This document shows positions 23,713 to 35,604 of a stretch of DNA of 64,000 nucleotides, in pieces. This DNA comes from Lotus japonicus (Eukaryota; Streptophyta; Magnoliopsida; Fabales; Fabaceae). The stretch is taken from NCBI RefSeq assembly GCF_012489685.1, contig NC_080042.1, positions 19,234,150-19,298,149 of the forward strand, given 5' to 3'. Position numbers and translations under genes: made by a program. Positions within the stretch are counted from its first letter, which is position 1. Each line of letters begins with the position of its first letter. The notes beneath the pieces were generated by a model. That model ran no database searches. It saw nothing but the letters and a program-made list of their open reading frames with translations, and was not told where the DNA came from.

Positions 23713-24926
23713 TGTAAGATCAAGTTTTGATCTAGTAGTACAACTCTATGTTTTGATGATTACAAGTTAACCTTTTGATATGAACAATTATGGTACTCTA
23801 ACGTGTTTTTTCTGAGTGTGCTATTTACAGGCTCTAACCTCTATTTTATCTCACACGAATCAGAAGCACTATGCTTAAAGAGTGACCCAAGCAACGCTTT
23901 CGCATTCTTCATGTTCAGTCTGAACAGTGGAAAAGCTTCAGAAGATCTGAAGTAAATCAAGCTCTGATAAGGACTCAGCTCACTTAAAGCTCTGATGATC
24001 CAGAAGATCTGACAACCAAGAGACTCTGAAGGCTCAGAGGCTCTGATGGTGTAGAAGACTCTGACAATCCAGACTCTGAAGAGTGAAGACTCTGAAGTCC
24101 AGAAGCAACTGGCTCTGAAGACCATGTACTGATCCTCTGAAGTGAAGATCAGAAGGTACAATGGTCAGAGGATCCAAGCTTCCCTTTGACTCTGATCAAT
24201 CAGCTTCACAAGTTCCAATACGAAGCGCTCCTCTGATCAGAAGTCTACGAGGTTAAGGTCAAGTCACTATCCAAAGTACAAAAGCAAAGTGTACTATCCT
24301 GACGACCTACCTAACATCCTCAGCCACAGCAGAAGTTGGAATTTCCAGAACTGCCCTCCAACGGTAGCATTTCCATGCAACGTTCAACCCTAATCCTTGG
24401 AGTATAAATAGAGGCTGAAGATTGAAAGAAGCGGCTAGAAGCATTCACACACGCGCAAGAAATATTCAAATCCTTCTAAGCTTTCTTTCATCTTGAATTT
24501 CATTGTGTTTACTATAAGCTTTTTAGAAGCACTTTCTTTGTAAACAAGAACTTCATATACAGTTGTATAGTTTGCCTTTAGGAGATCAAGGTTGATCGGA
24601 TCCTAGAGAAGACTAAGAGAGTGAATCTTAGTGTGAGCTAAGTCAGTGTATTGTTAGTCACTTGTAGGTTTCAAGTGCAGTTGTAACACATACCTGATTA
24701 GTGGATTGCCTTCATTCTAAGAAGGAAGAAATCACCTTAACGGGTGGACTGGATTAGCTTGAGTGATTTATCAAGTGAACCAGGATAAAATCCTTGTGTG
24801 CTTTTCTATCTCTTATCTTTAGCACTTAGTTTGTTTTGTAAGATTTGCCAAAATCTTTAAGGTGGAAGTTTTATCTTGAAATCGTTATTCAAACCCCCCC
24901 CCTTTCTACCGTTTTTCATACCTTCA
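23713..24926 (+). repeat. Sirevirus A 5' LTR
   Basis: It runs from TGTAAGATCAAG to ACCTTCA, 1214 bp. The body is full of CTCTGA/CAGAAG-like short repeats. A TATA-like TATAAATAGAGG lies near 24411. Confidence 0.92.
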
Positions 24927-24928
24927 AT

Positions 24929-24940
24929 TGGTATCAGAGC
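24929..24940 (+). other. Primer binding site of Sirevirus A
   Basis: TGGTATCAGAGC lies two bases after the 5' LTR and is complementary to initiator tRNA-Met. Confidence 0.92.
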
Positions 24941-24998
24941 GCAAGTTCTGATTACCACACCTAACAGTGTTCAGTGATCCGGGCCGGTGTGAAAAACA

Positions 24999-26907
24999 AT
25001 GGCTACCACCAGTGAAACACAGAAAGATGGATACAATGCAAAGCCTCCCATGTTCGATGGTCAAAGGTTCGAATACTGGAAAGATAGACTCGAAAGTTTC
25101 TTTCTGGGTTTTGATGCAGATCTCTGGGATATTATTGTGGATGGCTATGAGCGTCCCGTTGATGTAGATGGCAAGAAGATCCCAAGGTCAGAGATGACTG
25201 CAGATCAAAAGAAGATGTACTCACAACATCACAAAGCAAGAACAATTCTTCTAAGTGCTATTTCTTATGAAGAGTACCAGAAGATTACAGATCGTGAGTT
25301 TGCAAAAGGCATTTTTGAATCTCTGAAGATGTCTCATGAAGGAAACAAGAAAGTCAAAGAATCAAAGGCATTGTCTTTGATCCAAAAGTATGAATCCTTC
25401 ATCATGGAGCCAAATGAGTCCATTGAAGAAATGTTCTCCAGATTTCAGTTGCTTGTAGCTGGAATACGACCTCTCAACAAGAGCTACACAACAAAAGATC
25501 ATGTCATAAGGGTCATCAGGTGTCTTCCTGAAAGCTGGATGCCTTTAGTGACATCAATAGAGTTCACGAGAGATGTCGAGAGTATGAGTTTAGAAGAACT
25601 CATCAGCATTTTGAAATGCCATGAGCTGAAGCGTTCTGAGATGCAAGATCTGAGGAAAAAGTCTATAGCCTTGAAATCCAAATCTGAAAAGGCTAAGGCT
25701 GAAAAGTCAAAGGCTCTCCAAGCTGAAGCAGAAGAATCTGAAGAAGCATCAGAAGATTCTGATGAAGATGAGCTGACTCTGATCTCCAAGAGACTCAACC
25801 GCATCTGGAAGCACAAGCAAAGCAAGTACAGAGGCTCTGGAAAAGCCAAAGGAAAGCCTGAATCCGCAGGCCAGAAGAAGTCATTAATCAAGGAAGTCAC
25901 ATGTTTTGAGTGCAAAGAATCAGGGCACTACAAAAGTGATTGTCCAAATTTGAAGAAGGACAAGAAGCCAAAGAAGCACTTCAAGACGAAGAAGAGTCTG
26001 ATGGTGACTTTTGATGAATCAGAGTCAGAGGATGTTGACTCTGATGGTGAAGTTCAATGACTCATGGCTATTGTCAAAGACAAAGGAGCAGAGTCAAAGG
26101 ATGCTGTTGACTCTGACTCAGAATCAGAAGGAGATCCCAACTCAGACGATGAAAATGAGGTATTCGCTTCTTTCTCAACCTCTGAACTGAAACATGCTTT
26201 TGTCTGATATCATGGATAAGTATAACTCTTTATTGTCTAAGCATAAAAAGTTGAAAAAGGACTTATCTGCTGCTTCTAAGACTCCTTCTGAACATGAGAA
26301 AATTATTTCTGAGTTGAAAAATGATAATCATGCTTTGATCAATTCTAACTCTGTGCTTAAGAACCAGATTGCTAAGTTAGAAGAAATAGTTGCTTGTGAT
26401 GCCTCTGATTGTAGAAATGAATCCAAGTATGAAAAGTCTTTTCAAAGATTCCTAGCTAAGAGCGTAGATAGAAGCTTAATGGCTTCAATGATCTATGGCG
26501 TAAGCAGAAATGGAATGCATGACATTGGCTATTCTAGACCTGATAGAAATGAGCCTACTGTGTCTAAAGCTAAATCATTGTATGAATGCTTTGTTCCCTC
26601 TGGTCCCATATTGCCTGATCCTTTACCTGCTGAAGTTGCTAAACCCCCTCTCAAAAAGGGATCTTTCTCCATGTCTAAATATCATGCAAAAATTCCTTTA
26701 CATTATCATGTTGAGAAACCCAAGGTGATCAGAACCTCTAGGGTAACTAACAAGAAAGGACCCAGAAAGTGGGTACCTAAGGACAAGATTATCTATGTAG
26801 CAGATATCCTTGATAGCTCCACTGAAACACCAATCATGGTATCTGGACAGTGGATGCTCGCGTCACATGACGGGAGAAAGGAGTATGTTCCAAGAGCTAA
26901 AACTTAA
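24999..26907 (+). pseudogene. gag: Sirevirus A gag, broken
   Basis: The frame starts MATTSETQKDGYN, parallel to Sirevirus B. The capsid-like part ([20 protein letters not shown]) is followed by a CCHC zinc knuckle [14 protein letters not shown] starting at about 25902. At 26058-26060 a TGA replaces the GGA codon of element B. Near 26197-26201 an extra T shifts the frame, and the rest of gag reads 26194-26907. The product would stop after the knuckle at 353 residues. It may still bind RNA but lacks the C-terminal region that leads into pol. Confidence 0.88.
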
Positions 26908-29881
26908 GCCTGGAGGCGAAGTTGGCTTTGGTGGAAACGAAAAGGGTAAAATTGTTGGTACTGGTACTATTTGTGTAGATAGTAGTCCATGCATTGATAA
27001 TGTGTTATTGGTAGACGGCTTAACTCATAACTTATTGTCTATAAGTCAATTAGTTGACAAGGGTTATGATGTTTTCAATCAAAAGTCTTGTAGGGCTGTA
27101 AGTCAGATCGATGGCTCTGTTCTGTTTAACAGCAAGAGGAAGAACAACATTTATAAGATCAAATTATCTGAGTTGGAGGCTCAGAATGTGAAGTGCCTTC
27201 TGTCTGTTAATGAAGAGCAATGGGTATGGCATAGACGGTTAGGGCATGCCAGTATGAGAAATATTTCTCAGCTGAGTAAGCTAAACCTTGTCAGGGGCTT
27301 ACCCACTCTGAAGTTCTCTTCAGACGCTCTTTGTGAAGCATGTCAGAAAGGCAAATTCACTAAAGTCCCTTTCAAGGCAAAGAATGTTGTCTCAACCTCA
27401 AGGCCGTTAGAACTTCTGCATATCGACCTGTTTGGACCAGTGAAAACTGAGTCTATAGGTGGCAAGAGATATGGGATGGTCATCGTTGACGACTATAGCC
27501 GCTGGACATGGGAAAAATTTCTAACCCGCAAGGATGAGTCTCATGCTGTGTTCTCTACCTTCATAGCCCAAGTGCAAAACGAGAAGGCTTGTAGGATTGT
27601 GCGTGTCATAAGTGACCATGGTGGAGAGTTTGAGAATGATAAGTTTGAGAGTCTGTTTGATTCCTATGGAATTGCACATGATTTCTCTTGTCGCAGAACT
27701 CCTCAACAAAATGGTGTTGTTGAGAGGAAGAACAGAACTCTTCAGGAGATGGCTAGAACCATGCTCCAAGAAACTGGCATGGCTAAGCACTTTTGGGCAG
27801 AGGCAGTAAACACAGCGTGTTACATTCAGAACAGAATCTCTGTAAGACCAATTCTGAATAGGACTCCTTATGAATTGTGGAAGAACATTAAACCCAACAT
27901 TTCTTATTTTCATCCTTTTGGTTGTGTTTGTTATGTTCTCAATACTAAGGATAGATTGCATAAATTTGATGCTAAGTCTTCTAAATGTCTGTTACTTGGT
28001 TACTCTGATAGATCTAAAGGTTTTAGATTTTATAATACTGATGCTAAGACTATTGAAGAGTCTATTCATGTTAGATTTGACGATAAGCTTGACTCTGATC
28101 AGTCAAAGCTAGTTGAGAGGTTTGCAGATTTAAGCATTAATGTTTCTGACAAAGGCAAAGCTCCAGAGGAAGATGATCCAGAAGAAGAAGCTGGTCCCTC
28201 TGATTCACAACCTCAGAAGAAAAGCAGAATCATTGCATCACATCCTAAGGAATTGATTCTGGGCAACAAAGATGAACCAGTCAGAACCAGATCAGCCTTC
28301 AAACCCTTTGAAGAGACCCTGCTTAGTCTGAAAGGATTGGTGTCCTTAATTGAACCCAAGTCCATAGATGAAGCTCTTCAGGATAAGGATTGGATTATGG
28401 CTATGGAAGAAGAATTGAATCAATTTTCCAAAAATGATGTTTGGAGCTTAGTGAAGAAACCTCAAAGTGTTCATGTGATTGGAACCAAATGGGTTTTCAG
28501 AAACAAGCTGAATGAGAAAGGAGATGTAGTGAGAAACAAGGCAAGGCTAGTTGCTCAAGGCTACAGTCAGCAAGAAGGAATAGATTACACTGAAACATTT
28601 GCTCCAGTAGTAAGATTAGAAGCAATCCGATTGCTGATCTCTTTCTCAGTGAATCACAACATAGTTCTTCATCAGATGGATGTGAAGAGTGCCTTCCTAA
28701 ATGGTTATATTTCAGAGGAAGTCTATGTTCATCAACCCCCAGGTTTCGAAGATGAGAAGAACCCAGACCATGTGTTCAAACTGAAGAAATCTCTCTAAGG
28801 TCTGAAGCAAGCTCCCAGAGCATGGTATGAGAGACTCAGCTCATTCCTTCTGGAGAATGAGTTTGTAAGGGGTAAAGTAGATACAACTCTCTTTTGCAAA
28901 ACTTACAAAGATGATATCTCAATTGTGCCAATCTATGTTGATGATATAATATTTGGCTCTGCTAATCCATCTCTATGCAAAGAATTTTCTAAGATGATGC
29001 AGGCTGAATTTGAGATGAGTATGATGGGAGAACTCAAGTACTTTCTGGGAATACAAGTAGATCAAACACCAGAAGGAACATATATCCATCAGAGCAAGTA
29101 CACTAAAGAACTTCTGAAGAAGTTCAATATGCTGGAATCAACAGTTGCCAAGACTCCAATGCATCCTACATGCATTCTGGAGAAAGAAGATGCAAGTGGT
29201 AAAGTTTGTCAGAAGCTCTATCGTGGTATGATAGGATCACTTCTATACTTAATTGCATCTAGGCCAGATATATTGTTTAGTGTTCATTTATGTGCTCGTT
29301 TCCAATCAGATCCAAGGGAAACCCACTTAACTGTTGTTAAGAGGATCCTAAGGTATCTGAAAGGCACCACTAACCTTGGCTTGATGTATAAGAAAACATC
29401 AGAGTATAAGCTTTCAGGTTATTGTGATGCTGATTATGCTGGAGATAGAACAGAGAGAAAAAGCACTTCTGGAAATTGTCAATTTCTGGGAAGCAACCTA
29501 GTCTCATGGGCAAGCAAGAGGCAATCAACCATTGCTCTATCTACTGCAGAGGCAGAATATATCTCAGCAGCAATATGTAGCACTCAGATGCTCTAGATGA
29601 AACATCAGCTGGAGGATTATCAAATCCTTGAGAGCAATATCCCAATCTATTGTGATAACACTGCTGCAATATCATTGAGTAAGAATCCTATCTTACATTC
29701 AAAGGCAAAGCACATTGAGGTAAAGTATCACTTTATTAGAGATTATGTACAGAAGGGCGTACTTCTTCTGAAGTTTGTTGATACTGACCATCAATGGGCA
29801 GATATCTTTACAAAGCCCTTAGCAGAGGATAGATTTAATTTTATTCTGAAAAATCTGAATATGGACTTTTGTCCAGCATGA
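26810..29881 (+). pseudogene. pol: Sirevirus A pol with two nonsense codons
   Basis: Read in frame +1 relative to gag, it holds a protease ([11 protein letters not shown]), an integrase zinc finger (HRRLGHAS...CEACQKG), integrase core ([16 protein letters not shown]), reverse transcriptase ([23 protein letters not shown]) and RNase H ([19 protein letters not shown]). TAC became TAA at 28796-28798, just before the second half of RT, and TGG became TAG at 29594-29596 in RNase H. There is no frameshift across pol, only these two stops and a 3-bp loss near 27073. The decay is recent and light. Confidence 0.9.
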
Positions 29882-30318
29882 AGATGGATCAGAACCTCTG
29901 ACTATGAAACTTCTTGATCAGAAGATGTCTAGTCCAGAAGGTAACTCTATCAGAGTGTATGTACCCATTGGTGCTGACTCTGAAACTGAGACAGTAAACG
30001 TGTGTCAGTATCTCTGGTGCATAGTTCCTTGTGCCCGTGTGACAGTCTGTCATAATGAGTGTAGATGTGCTTTTCTCCTGCGTGTGATATGTGTATTTAC
30101 TGTTACTATGATGTCTTTAATTTTTAACCGTTGATTTTAACTTGTTTTTTGATCAACAACGGTTACTTTTAAAAACCCACTATACACACACGTTCTCCTA
30201 CACTTAAGGTTTTACATTCTCTCTCTTCAGTTTTTCAAAACCTCTCACCCACGATCTCTCTCTCTCTCTCTCTATATTCATCATCTTCCTTTCTACCCAT
30301 AACCTTCAACCGCTCAAG

Positions 30319-30693
30319 ATGGCTCTGCATGAACAACAGCAAAGAACTAAGTTACTTGAAGCTGTTGAAGAGGCCAGAAGAAAGAAAGAGCAAGCAGAAG
30401 AAGCTGCACGTCAAGCTGCTGTACAAGCTGAAAATGCAAGATTAGAGGCTGAGAAACTTGAAGCTGAAGCTGAAGCTCTTCGATGTCAAGCACTTGCACC
30501 AGTGGTCTTTACTCCTGCTGCTTCTGACTCCACTCCAGATCATCAATCTGCTCAGAATGTTCCCTCTAACTCTGCACAGCCAAGTTCCTCCAGACTTGAC
30601 ATCATGGAACAACGTCTCAATACTCATGAGACTCTGCTGATGGACATGAAGCAAATTCTTCAAGAACTTCTGCGTCGCTCTGACAAACCTTAG
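30319..30693 (+). CDS. Sirevirus A ORF3 remnant, C-terminal coiled coil only
   Basis: A 124-residue frame begins MALHEQQQRTKLLEA and matches the last ~120 residues of the 949-residue ORF3 of element B (VALHELEQRTKLLEA onward). The rest was deleted, apparently between ATGG at the original start and GTGG at the internal site, so the original start region now feeds directly into the coiled coil in frame. An Ala/Glu-rich heptad-like stretch (residues 5-55) is followed by a Ser/Pro linker and a short C-terminal helix (DIMEQRLNTHETLLMDMKQ). Whether it is expressed is unknown. Confidence 0.65.
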   Translation: MALHEQQQRTKLLEAVEEARRKKEQAEEAARQAAVQAENARLEAEKLEAEAEALRCQALAPVVFTPAASDSTPDHQSAQNVPSNSAQPSSSRLDIMEQRLNTHETLLMDMKQILQELLRRSDKP

Positions 30694-30802
30694 TCTTAGG
30701 ATTTCTTTCGTTTTCCCTCTTAACTTTTTTATTTATTTTACTTCTACTCTATTTTGTTTTATTTGCATTATTTGCTATGCTTTGTTAGTTATAGTTTATC
30801 TT

Positions 30803-30805
<3 letters not shown>

Positions 30806-30837
<32 letters not shown>
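30806..30837 (+). repeat. (AT)n microsatellite in Sirevirus A
   Basis: An AT dinucleotide run sits in the spacer between the ORF3 remnant and the antisense ORF. Confidence 0.85.
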
Positions 30838-30839
<2 letters not shown>

Positions 30840-30913
30840 CATTGTGTTTGCAAATGTTTTTTTTATTCATATCAATTATGCTTTTACATCATACATTTCT
30901 ATTTCCCTATAAT

Positions 30914-31306
30914 CTAGAATGGAGGATCCTTCCTCATTCTTCTGCACTCCCGGCGTTGCTCTGCTCTTTCCTTTTCCAGCCGTTCAAGCGCATACTCTAT
31001 GCTGCTCAACTTGATGCTAAGCTCGGTTCTCTCAAGACTATCTTCTATAGTCTTGAGTCTTCCTTCGACTGAATCTCTTTCTTCTAGAAAATTCAGTTCT
31101 AGCTGGCTGAGTTCCTCCACTTCCTTCACGAAGCCCAGAAATTCTTTCAGATCCTTCTCCAGCTCTGGATGAAGATCTTCCTCAAGCAGTGTCGTCGTCA
31201 GCTCGTGTATTGTTCGTGTACCATCAGGATGCCGAATGTTCAGGAACATGTCTTCCTCGAAGGCTTTCCTTTTGAGCTCTTCCAGTGCAACCATGTATGA
31301 AGCCAT
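30914..31306 (-). CDS. Sirevirus A antisense ORF, 130-aa charged helical protein
   Basis: An intact minus-strand frame runs from MASYMVALEEL to a stop just after RMRKDPPF. It is rich in Glu, Lys, Arg and Leu with likely coiled-coil character (residues 35-120) and has no signal peptide or membrane span. Element B has a frame of exactly the same length and ends in the same place, with about 28 substitutions and no gaps, many conservative (K/R, E/D, I/V, L/M). It lies between ORF3 and the 3' LTR, facing ORF3. A conserved block with a TATA-like CCTATATAAAGG lies about 50 bp upstream of its ATG. No family is recognised. It stays open although gag, pol and ORF3 of this element are all broken. Confidence 0.65.
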   Translation of the reverse strand: MASYMVALEELKRKAFEEDMFLNIRHPDGTRTIHELTTTLLEEDLHPELEKDLKEFLGFVKEVEELSQLELNFLEERDSVEGRLKTIEDSLERTELSIKLSSIEYALERLEKERAEQRRECRRMRKDPPF

Positions 31307-31355
31307 TTCTGATTATGGTATTGATCGAGTTGTGAAGCTTACCCTCTTCTCCATT

Positions 31356-31440
31356 CCTTTATATAGGCTTCATTCTATCTCTCTGAAAGTTAATGCTCCT
31401 ACAGTTTCTCGAGGTTCAGTCCTTGGTAACTGAAGCTTCT
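31356..31440 (-). promoter_or_regulatory. Putative promoter of the Sirevirus A antisense ORF
   Basis: On the minus strand a block with CTCGAGAAACTGT, ATTAACTTTCAGAGAGA and then CCTATATAAAGG (31356-31367) matches 53639-53720 in element B. Spacing from the TATA-like motif to the ATG is about 50 bp in both. The promoter role is inferred. Confidence 0.5.
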
Positions 31441-32057
31441 CTTTACTCCCTTGGCCGGTGGTAAACGTTCTTCTTTTGCATTAACTCCTCTCTTTAATTC
31501 GCCTAACTCTGATTCATGCATCATTATTTTCTTTGAAACTTAGACCTTCTCTAAGGGGGAGTACCTTGTTCTTCAAACTAAGTTTTTCACACCCCAAGCT
31601 TTTTGCTTATGACAAAAAGGGGGAGTACAACCCAGTTTTTGATGTGTAAGATGTGTTAGTGTGATTTATTTTTCTTTTGGAAAATTTAAGAATTCCACCT
31701 TTATGACCATAGATGTGTCACTGGGCAAATACAAGGAATACATTTCACTTCTTCTTAAGTGATTTTAGTTTAACTCTGATACCCAAGACTCTAATACCTT
31801 GTCCGTTGACTCTGAATACTTATGCGCCACTCTGAACTCCTATATTATTTAGCTCAGAATCTAGACTTTACTAACGTTTTCATCAAGTATTAGATTCAGG
31901 GGGAGCTAAGCTCAGAATCAAGCAGTGACTTGAATTCAGAATGAGCAAGATAAACTATTCACATCAGGATAAGTCTTATTCTATATCTCTAAACTCTGAG
32001 TGAATTCAGTTTATTGTTTAAGAATTGTTCATCAAAAATCTTAGTTTTGTCATCATC

Positions 32058-32071
32058 AAAAAGGGGGAGAT
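32058..32071 (+). other. Polypurine tract of Sirevirus A
   Basis: AAAAGGGGGAGAT directly precedes the 3' LTR. Similar G-runs occur upstream (about 31610-31626, 31555 and 31910), as reported for Sireviruses, which carry several tracts. Confidence 0.85.
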
Positions 32072-33225
32072 TGTAAGATCAAGTTTTGATCTAGTAGTAC
32101 AACTCTATGTTTTGATGATTACAAGTTAACCTTTTGATATGAACAATTATGGTACTCTAACGTGTTTTTTTCTGAGTGTGTTATTTACAGGCTCTGACCT
32201 CTATTTTATCTCACACGAATCAGAAGCACTATGCTTAAAGAGTGACCCAAGCAACGCTTTCGCATTCTCCATGTTCAGTCTGAACAGTGGAAAAGCTTCA
32301 CTTAAAGCTCTGATGATCCAGAAGATCTGACAACCAAGAGACTCTGAAGGCTCAGAGGCTCTGATGGTGTAGAAGACTCTGACGATCCAGACTCTGAAGA
32401 GTGAAGACTCTGAAGTCCAGAAGCAACTGGCTCTGAAGACCATGTACTGATCCTCTGAAGTGAAGATCAGAAGGTACAACGGTCAGAGGATCCAAGCTTC
32501 CCTCTGACTCTGATCAATCAGCTTCACAAGTTCCAATACGAAGCGCTCCTCTGATCAGAAGTCTACGAGGTTAAGATCAAGTCACTATCCAAAGTACAAA
32601 AGCAAAGTGTACTATCCTGACGACCTACCTAACATCCTCAGCCACAGCAGAAGCTGGAATTTCCAGAACTGTCCTCCAACGGTAGCATTTCCATGCAACG
32701 TTCAACCCTAATCCTTGGAGTATAAATAGAGGCTGAAGATTGAAAGAAGCGGCTAGAAGCATTCACACACGCGCAAGAAATATTCAAATCCTTCTAAGCT
32801 TTCTTTCATCTTGAATTTCATTGTGTTTACTATAAGCTTTTTAGAAGCACTTTCTTTGTAAACAAGAACTTCATATACAGTTGTATAGTTTGCCTTTAGG
32901 AGATCAAGGTTGATCGGATCCTAGAGAAGGCTAAGAGAGTGAATCTTAGTGTGAGCTAAGTCAGTGTATTGTTAGTCACTTGTAGGTTTCAAGTGCAGTT
33001 GTAACAAATACCTGATTAGTGGATTGCCTTCATTCTAAGAAGGAAGAAATCACCTTAACGGGTGGACTGGATTAGCTTGAGTGATTTATCAAGTGAACCA
33101 GGATAAAATCCTTGTGTGCTTTTCTATCTCTTATCTTTAGCACTTAGTTTGTTTCGTAAGATTTGCCAAAATCTTTAAGGTGGAAGTTTTATCCCCCCCC
33201 CTTTCTACCGTTTTTCATACCTTCA
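32072..33225 (+). repeat. Sirevirus A 3' LTR
   Basis: 1154 bp, same ends as the 5' LTR. It lacks a stretch after 'aaaagcttca' (about 42 bp) and one near the C-run at 33192 (about 18 bp), plus a few base changes. Confidence 0.92.
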
Positions 33226-33469
33226 ACGTTCTCCTAGTGTAATCATTCCACCTTACCACGATGGGACACAATTTCCCAACTGCTACCCACTTTAGCTTTT
33301 AAATCCTCCCTTGCTCCATTATTCACCACTTACTGTCAACTGTGCTCATCCTTGCCTCTGGCTTTCGCACCGACTTCCCTCGACGATTCTGCAGACCTCG
33401 ACCCTTCTTGCTCCCCCTCACACAGCCTTCTTCCGGTTAGTTTTTCGTCCCCTCTCTCGTCATTTTATC

Positions 33470-35604
33470 ATGCCCTTGACAGGAACCCTCCCCTCCATAT
33501 AGGAGATCAAAGCTCATCGCTTGGAAACCTTCGCCAGTCTCCTTCCCCTCGTCCAGGATGCCCCTACCCAGGGAATCCTTGACCAGCCATCGGAGCTTTC
33601 CACCAGCGCTTCTATTTCCGACCTTGCTCGCAGGTCTGGCGGTCTTTGTAGCACCCCATTGTTGGAGAACCTCCTTCGTACTACCGGGTTCTGAGATCAA
33701 GACCGCCCCTAGCAACACCGTGCGCTTAATAACCCCCAGTTTTCCCACTTCTTTTTTGTATACGAATATCTGTTCCTCGATCTCGGCGTTAAACTCCCCT
33801 TCTCCCCGTTTTTCACCCAAGTGCTGCGCAATGTCAACGTTTCCCCTTGTCAACTTCATCCCCACGCTTGGGCCTATATGAGGTGTTTTGAAATCCTCTG
33901 CAGTAGTGTTGATGTAGCGCTTTCCCTTCCCTTTTTTTCCTTTTTCTTTGAAGTTCATTCTCGATCCATGGGGTCCCACGACTGCGTTGCTCTGGCGCCC
34001 CTGCCGGGTCGAGAACGATTTGTTCCATTCCAAGTTGATTCCAACTCCTACTTGGCCCGTCGGTACTTCCGGGCCATTGTTCACCCCTTCTACCCCTCGG
34101 CATTCACGCAGAAATGAGGGAAAGCCCTTTTCTCCTTTTTACTGGACCCAAAGTCCAAAGTCCATGGATGGTCCCCCTAAGTCATTTCCCTCTTCCGGAG
34201 AATTTTTTTCCTTTGGGGTCCTGTCTCAGCTTCCCCGCCTTAGTTGCGCTGAGTTGCTCGGCGCCGCTCTAGGCTTCTAACTATTCCCTCAATTAGGTTT
34301 CCCCTCTAAACGTCACCTTCGAGTTTCCCTCTTAGTATTTTTGGTTACTAACGACTTTTCCCTTTACTCTACAGGAATCATGAAGTTCTCTACCGCCAAT
34401 CTGCTGAAGGCCTTTACTTCAGGGAACGTCAAGGCGCCCTCTCCGGTCCAAGTCGGAGAAAAAAGACAGAGTTCACCGGTGAGCGCCCGCTCACCCAAGA
34501 GGAGTAAAGTGGGCGAGTCGAATTCCCAAACCACTCTCTTGACCGGCACAGGCGAAGGGTTCGTCACGCCTGATTCTGTTGTCACGGACAGCGCTTGCAA
34601 CCCCTCGGCATCAGCCCATATTGGCGAGGTTAATGCTTCCCAGACGCTAGATGCTCCTCTCCCCGTAACTGTGGCGGAAGGTCAGCGGTCGCCCTCTTCC
34701 ACCCGTCCGCCGATTCCTTCGCCTGTCAAGGTGACCATTGGTCCCTCGACCCCTAATTCCCCTAGGGTTGGTGGCAAGGGGAAGAATCTCTCAGCAGCCC
34801 AGCCCGCGGGTTCTTCCAGCAGCTCTCCCCCGGATCCTTTCTCTTTTCTACTATCCCACCCTTATCTTGAAAAATTAAGGGGGCCCCCAGCCAGAACCCG
34901 CAAGACGTTGCCCAGGAAGCTGTGTCCAATCTTCTCCGCGCTGGCTGCCTATTCGCCCAAGTGGCCTGGCAGGCGCGACCTCTTACTGGAATTGCCGGGC
35001 TCCGCCAAGATTTAGAGAAGTTGCGTTCTGACAACCTTCGGGCCAATGACACCTGCTCTAAGCTGTCCAACCAGTTGGTGGCGGAGGAGAGTAAGACAGA
35101 GAAAATGCGCTAGAAGCTCAAGGATGCAAAGCTTGAGATGATAAAGGCAAATGAGAAGGAAGAAAAACTTGAGGCCCAGGTCGAGGATCTCCAGCGGGAA
35201 CTTGATGCAAAGGAGATCGCTGCTACCTCTCAGGAAAAAATCCTCGCTGCCAAAGAAAAGGAGATTGCTGATTTGCGTGAGGAAGTGGCAGGCAAAATGA
35301 GGCGCTTGCTGCGGCCCAATCGGATCTGGAATCCAAGTGTAAACTTTTGGCTGACCACGAGGCCCAAGCCGCCACCCTAGAAGATAAGATAAGGAGTGAA
35401 GCCACCCATACAGCCACCAAGGAGCGTGTTCGCGGCTTCCTGATCGCCAAAGCTCCAGTCAAGCACCTACATCCTACTATCAATCTCGACTCCCTGGGCG
35501 TTTTTAAAAGGGTTACTCCTGCTCGGTTAGAGGGTCCGGAAGACCCCCTAGAAATCGCTGAAGTCGATCTCGGGGATGCTGTGGAACAAGAGAAGAAGAT
35601 ATAA
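33470..35604 (+). pseudogene. Tat copy 1 antisense accessory ORF, broken
   Basis: It is collinear with the ORF of copy 2. It starts MPLTGTLPS and soon hits a stop. The 'putative gypsy-type transposon' region (LPFSPFFTQVL-like) is spread over several frames. An intron with the same borders as copy 2 is visible at 34297-34374 (78 bp). After it, GIMKFSTANLLKAF leads to a Ser/Pro-rich linker and a Glu/Lys-rich coiled coil (35100-35400), with more stops and frame changes. The C-terminus is LGDAVEQEKKI at 35604. The domain is common in plant Ty3/gypsy elements and has no proven function. Confidence 0.7.

Larger units (their letters stand above)
23713..33225 (+). mobile_element. Sirevirus A (Ty1/copia, SIRE/Maximus type), defective
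   Basis: It is bounded by related LTRs (23713-24926 and 32072-33225) and perfect 5-bp duplications ACGTT (23708-23712 and 33226-33230). Order inside: primer site, gag, protease-integrase-RT-RNase H, an ORF3 remnant, an antisense ORF, polypurine tract. Against Sirevirus B it has a gag nonsense codon (26058-26060), a one-base gag insertion near 26200, pol nonsense codons (28796-28798, 29594-29596) and a loss of about 2.5 kb of ORF3. The 3' LTR lacks about 42 and 18 bp present in the 5' LTR. It could only move with help. Confidence 0.92.

Noticed and set aside
24929..24940. TGGTATCAGAGC as part of a tRNA gene
   Set aside because: It is the 12-base primer binding site next to an LTR. No cloverleaf surrounds it. 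No tRNA gene was seen in the window.
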